From assembly GCA_030589835.1 (NCBI GenBank), contig JAUUZS010000248.1:1-6571 (forward strand): a stretch of 6,571 nt of DNA, in the 5' to 3' direction. The stretch is from Cyclobacteriaceae bacterium (GTDB taxonomy: Bacteria > Bacteroidota > Bacteroidia > Cytophagales > Cyclobacteriaceae). The position numbers were made by a program, and so were the translations under genes. Positions within the stretch are counted from its first letter, which is position 1. Each line of letters opens with the position of its first letter. This document shows, one piece after another, positions 6,430 to 6,571 of this stretch. Below the pieces are notes generated by a model. The model saw only the letters and a program-made list of their open reading frames with translations. It searched no databases and was not told the origin of the DNA.

Positions 6430-6479
6430 TTAAGTACCTAAATAAATTGGGAATTGAAGTCGCTACGTGGGAAGTCAAC
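6430..6479 (+). repeat. Degenerate direct repeat, copy 2
   Basis: This is the partner of 6018-6071: TTAAGTA, AATAAATTGGG, AATTGAAGTCGCTA and TGGGAAGTCA, with small deletions relative to copy 1. Sequence after it (6480-6571) shows only short frames and no recognised feature. Confidence 0.65.
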
Positions 6480-6571
6480 TGATGCTGATTTAACATGAAT
6501 TAAGAACATTCGAACATTTGAATGGAGAATTTAGAAGTAAAATTGAGCGTTCTGAATTGCATTTGAGTTAT

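Larger units (their letters stand above)
5999..6571. other. Gene-free tail with repeats, hairpins and a GC-rich patch
   Basis: No supported coding region lies in these 573 bases. The longest plus-strand frame (6065-6265) has no domain, signal or codon pattern suggesting a protein. The stretch contains a degenerate direct repeat (6018-6071 and 6430-6479), two hairpins (6153-6183 and 6394-6417), a patch at about 6209-6274 that is visibly richer in GC than its surroundings, and a TATCTTTG box. It could be remnant mobile DNA or an untranslated RNA locus. Confidence 0.5.

Overview
This window looks like chromosomal DNA of a member of the Bacteroidota, most likely a Cytophagales-type marine or soil bacterium. 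The DNA is moderately AT-rich and coding starts lack clear Shine-Dalgarno sequences. It also carries a FadL/OmpP1-like porin next to an SGNH-hydrolase lipoprotein, a Bacteroidota-style small NTP pyrophosphohydrolase, and a TAnnTTTG-like promoter element. The taxonomic placement is inferred from protein style, not from a search.

Layout. (1) Bases 1-779 hold the C-terminal half of a GMC-family flavin oxidoreductase that starts upstream of the window. (2) Bases 780-1504 have no gene. They carry two diverged copies of a roughly 180-bp repeat in opposite orientations, separated by about 255 bp. Two 21-bp GC-rich palindromes sit in this repeat pair. The copies act as filled and empty sites for each other: each palindrome is present in one copy and cleanly missing from the other. 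(3) Bases 1505-4260 hold a two-gene unit, a FadL-family outer-membrane transporter and an SGNH/GDSL-type hydrolase lipoprotein 17 bp downstream, closed by a strong hairpin terminator. (4) Bases 4459-4935 hold a minus-strand MazG/PRA-PH-like nucleotide pyrophosphohydrolase that converges on that terminator. (5) Bases 5113-5946 hold a secreted protein with an NTF2-like N-terminal half and an unrecognised C-terminal half, followed by a second strong terminator. (6) Bases 5999-6571 have no convincing gene. They hold a degenerate direct repeat, two hairpins, a GC-rich patch and one good Bacteroidota -7 promoter match with no reading frame behind it.

Functional picture. The FadL porin and SGNH lipoprotein plausibly cooperate in the outer membrane: the esterase or lipase would release acyl chains or other hydrophobic products, and the porin would pass them across the membrane. 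The GMC oxidoreductase upstream acts on alcohols or sterol-like substrates in many relatives, but the 725-bp repeat-filled gap argues against co-transcription. The other two genes look like independent housekeeping or orphan functions.

The most unusual signal is the inverted repeat pair with its precisely inserted 21-bp palindromes. I see no evidence of a complete new multi-gene system.
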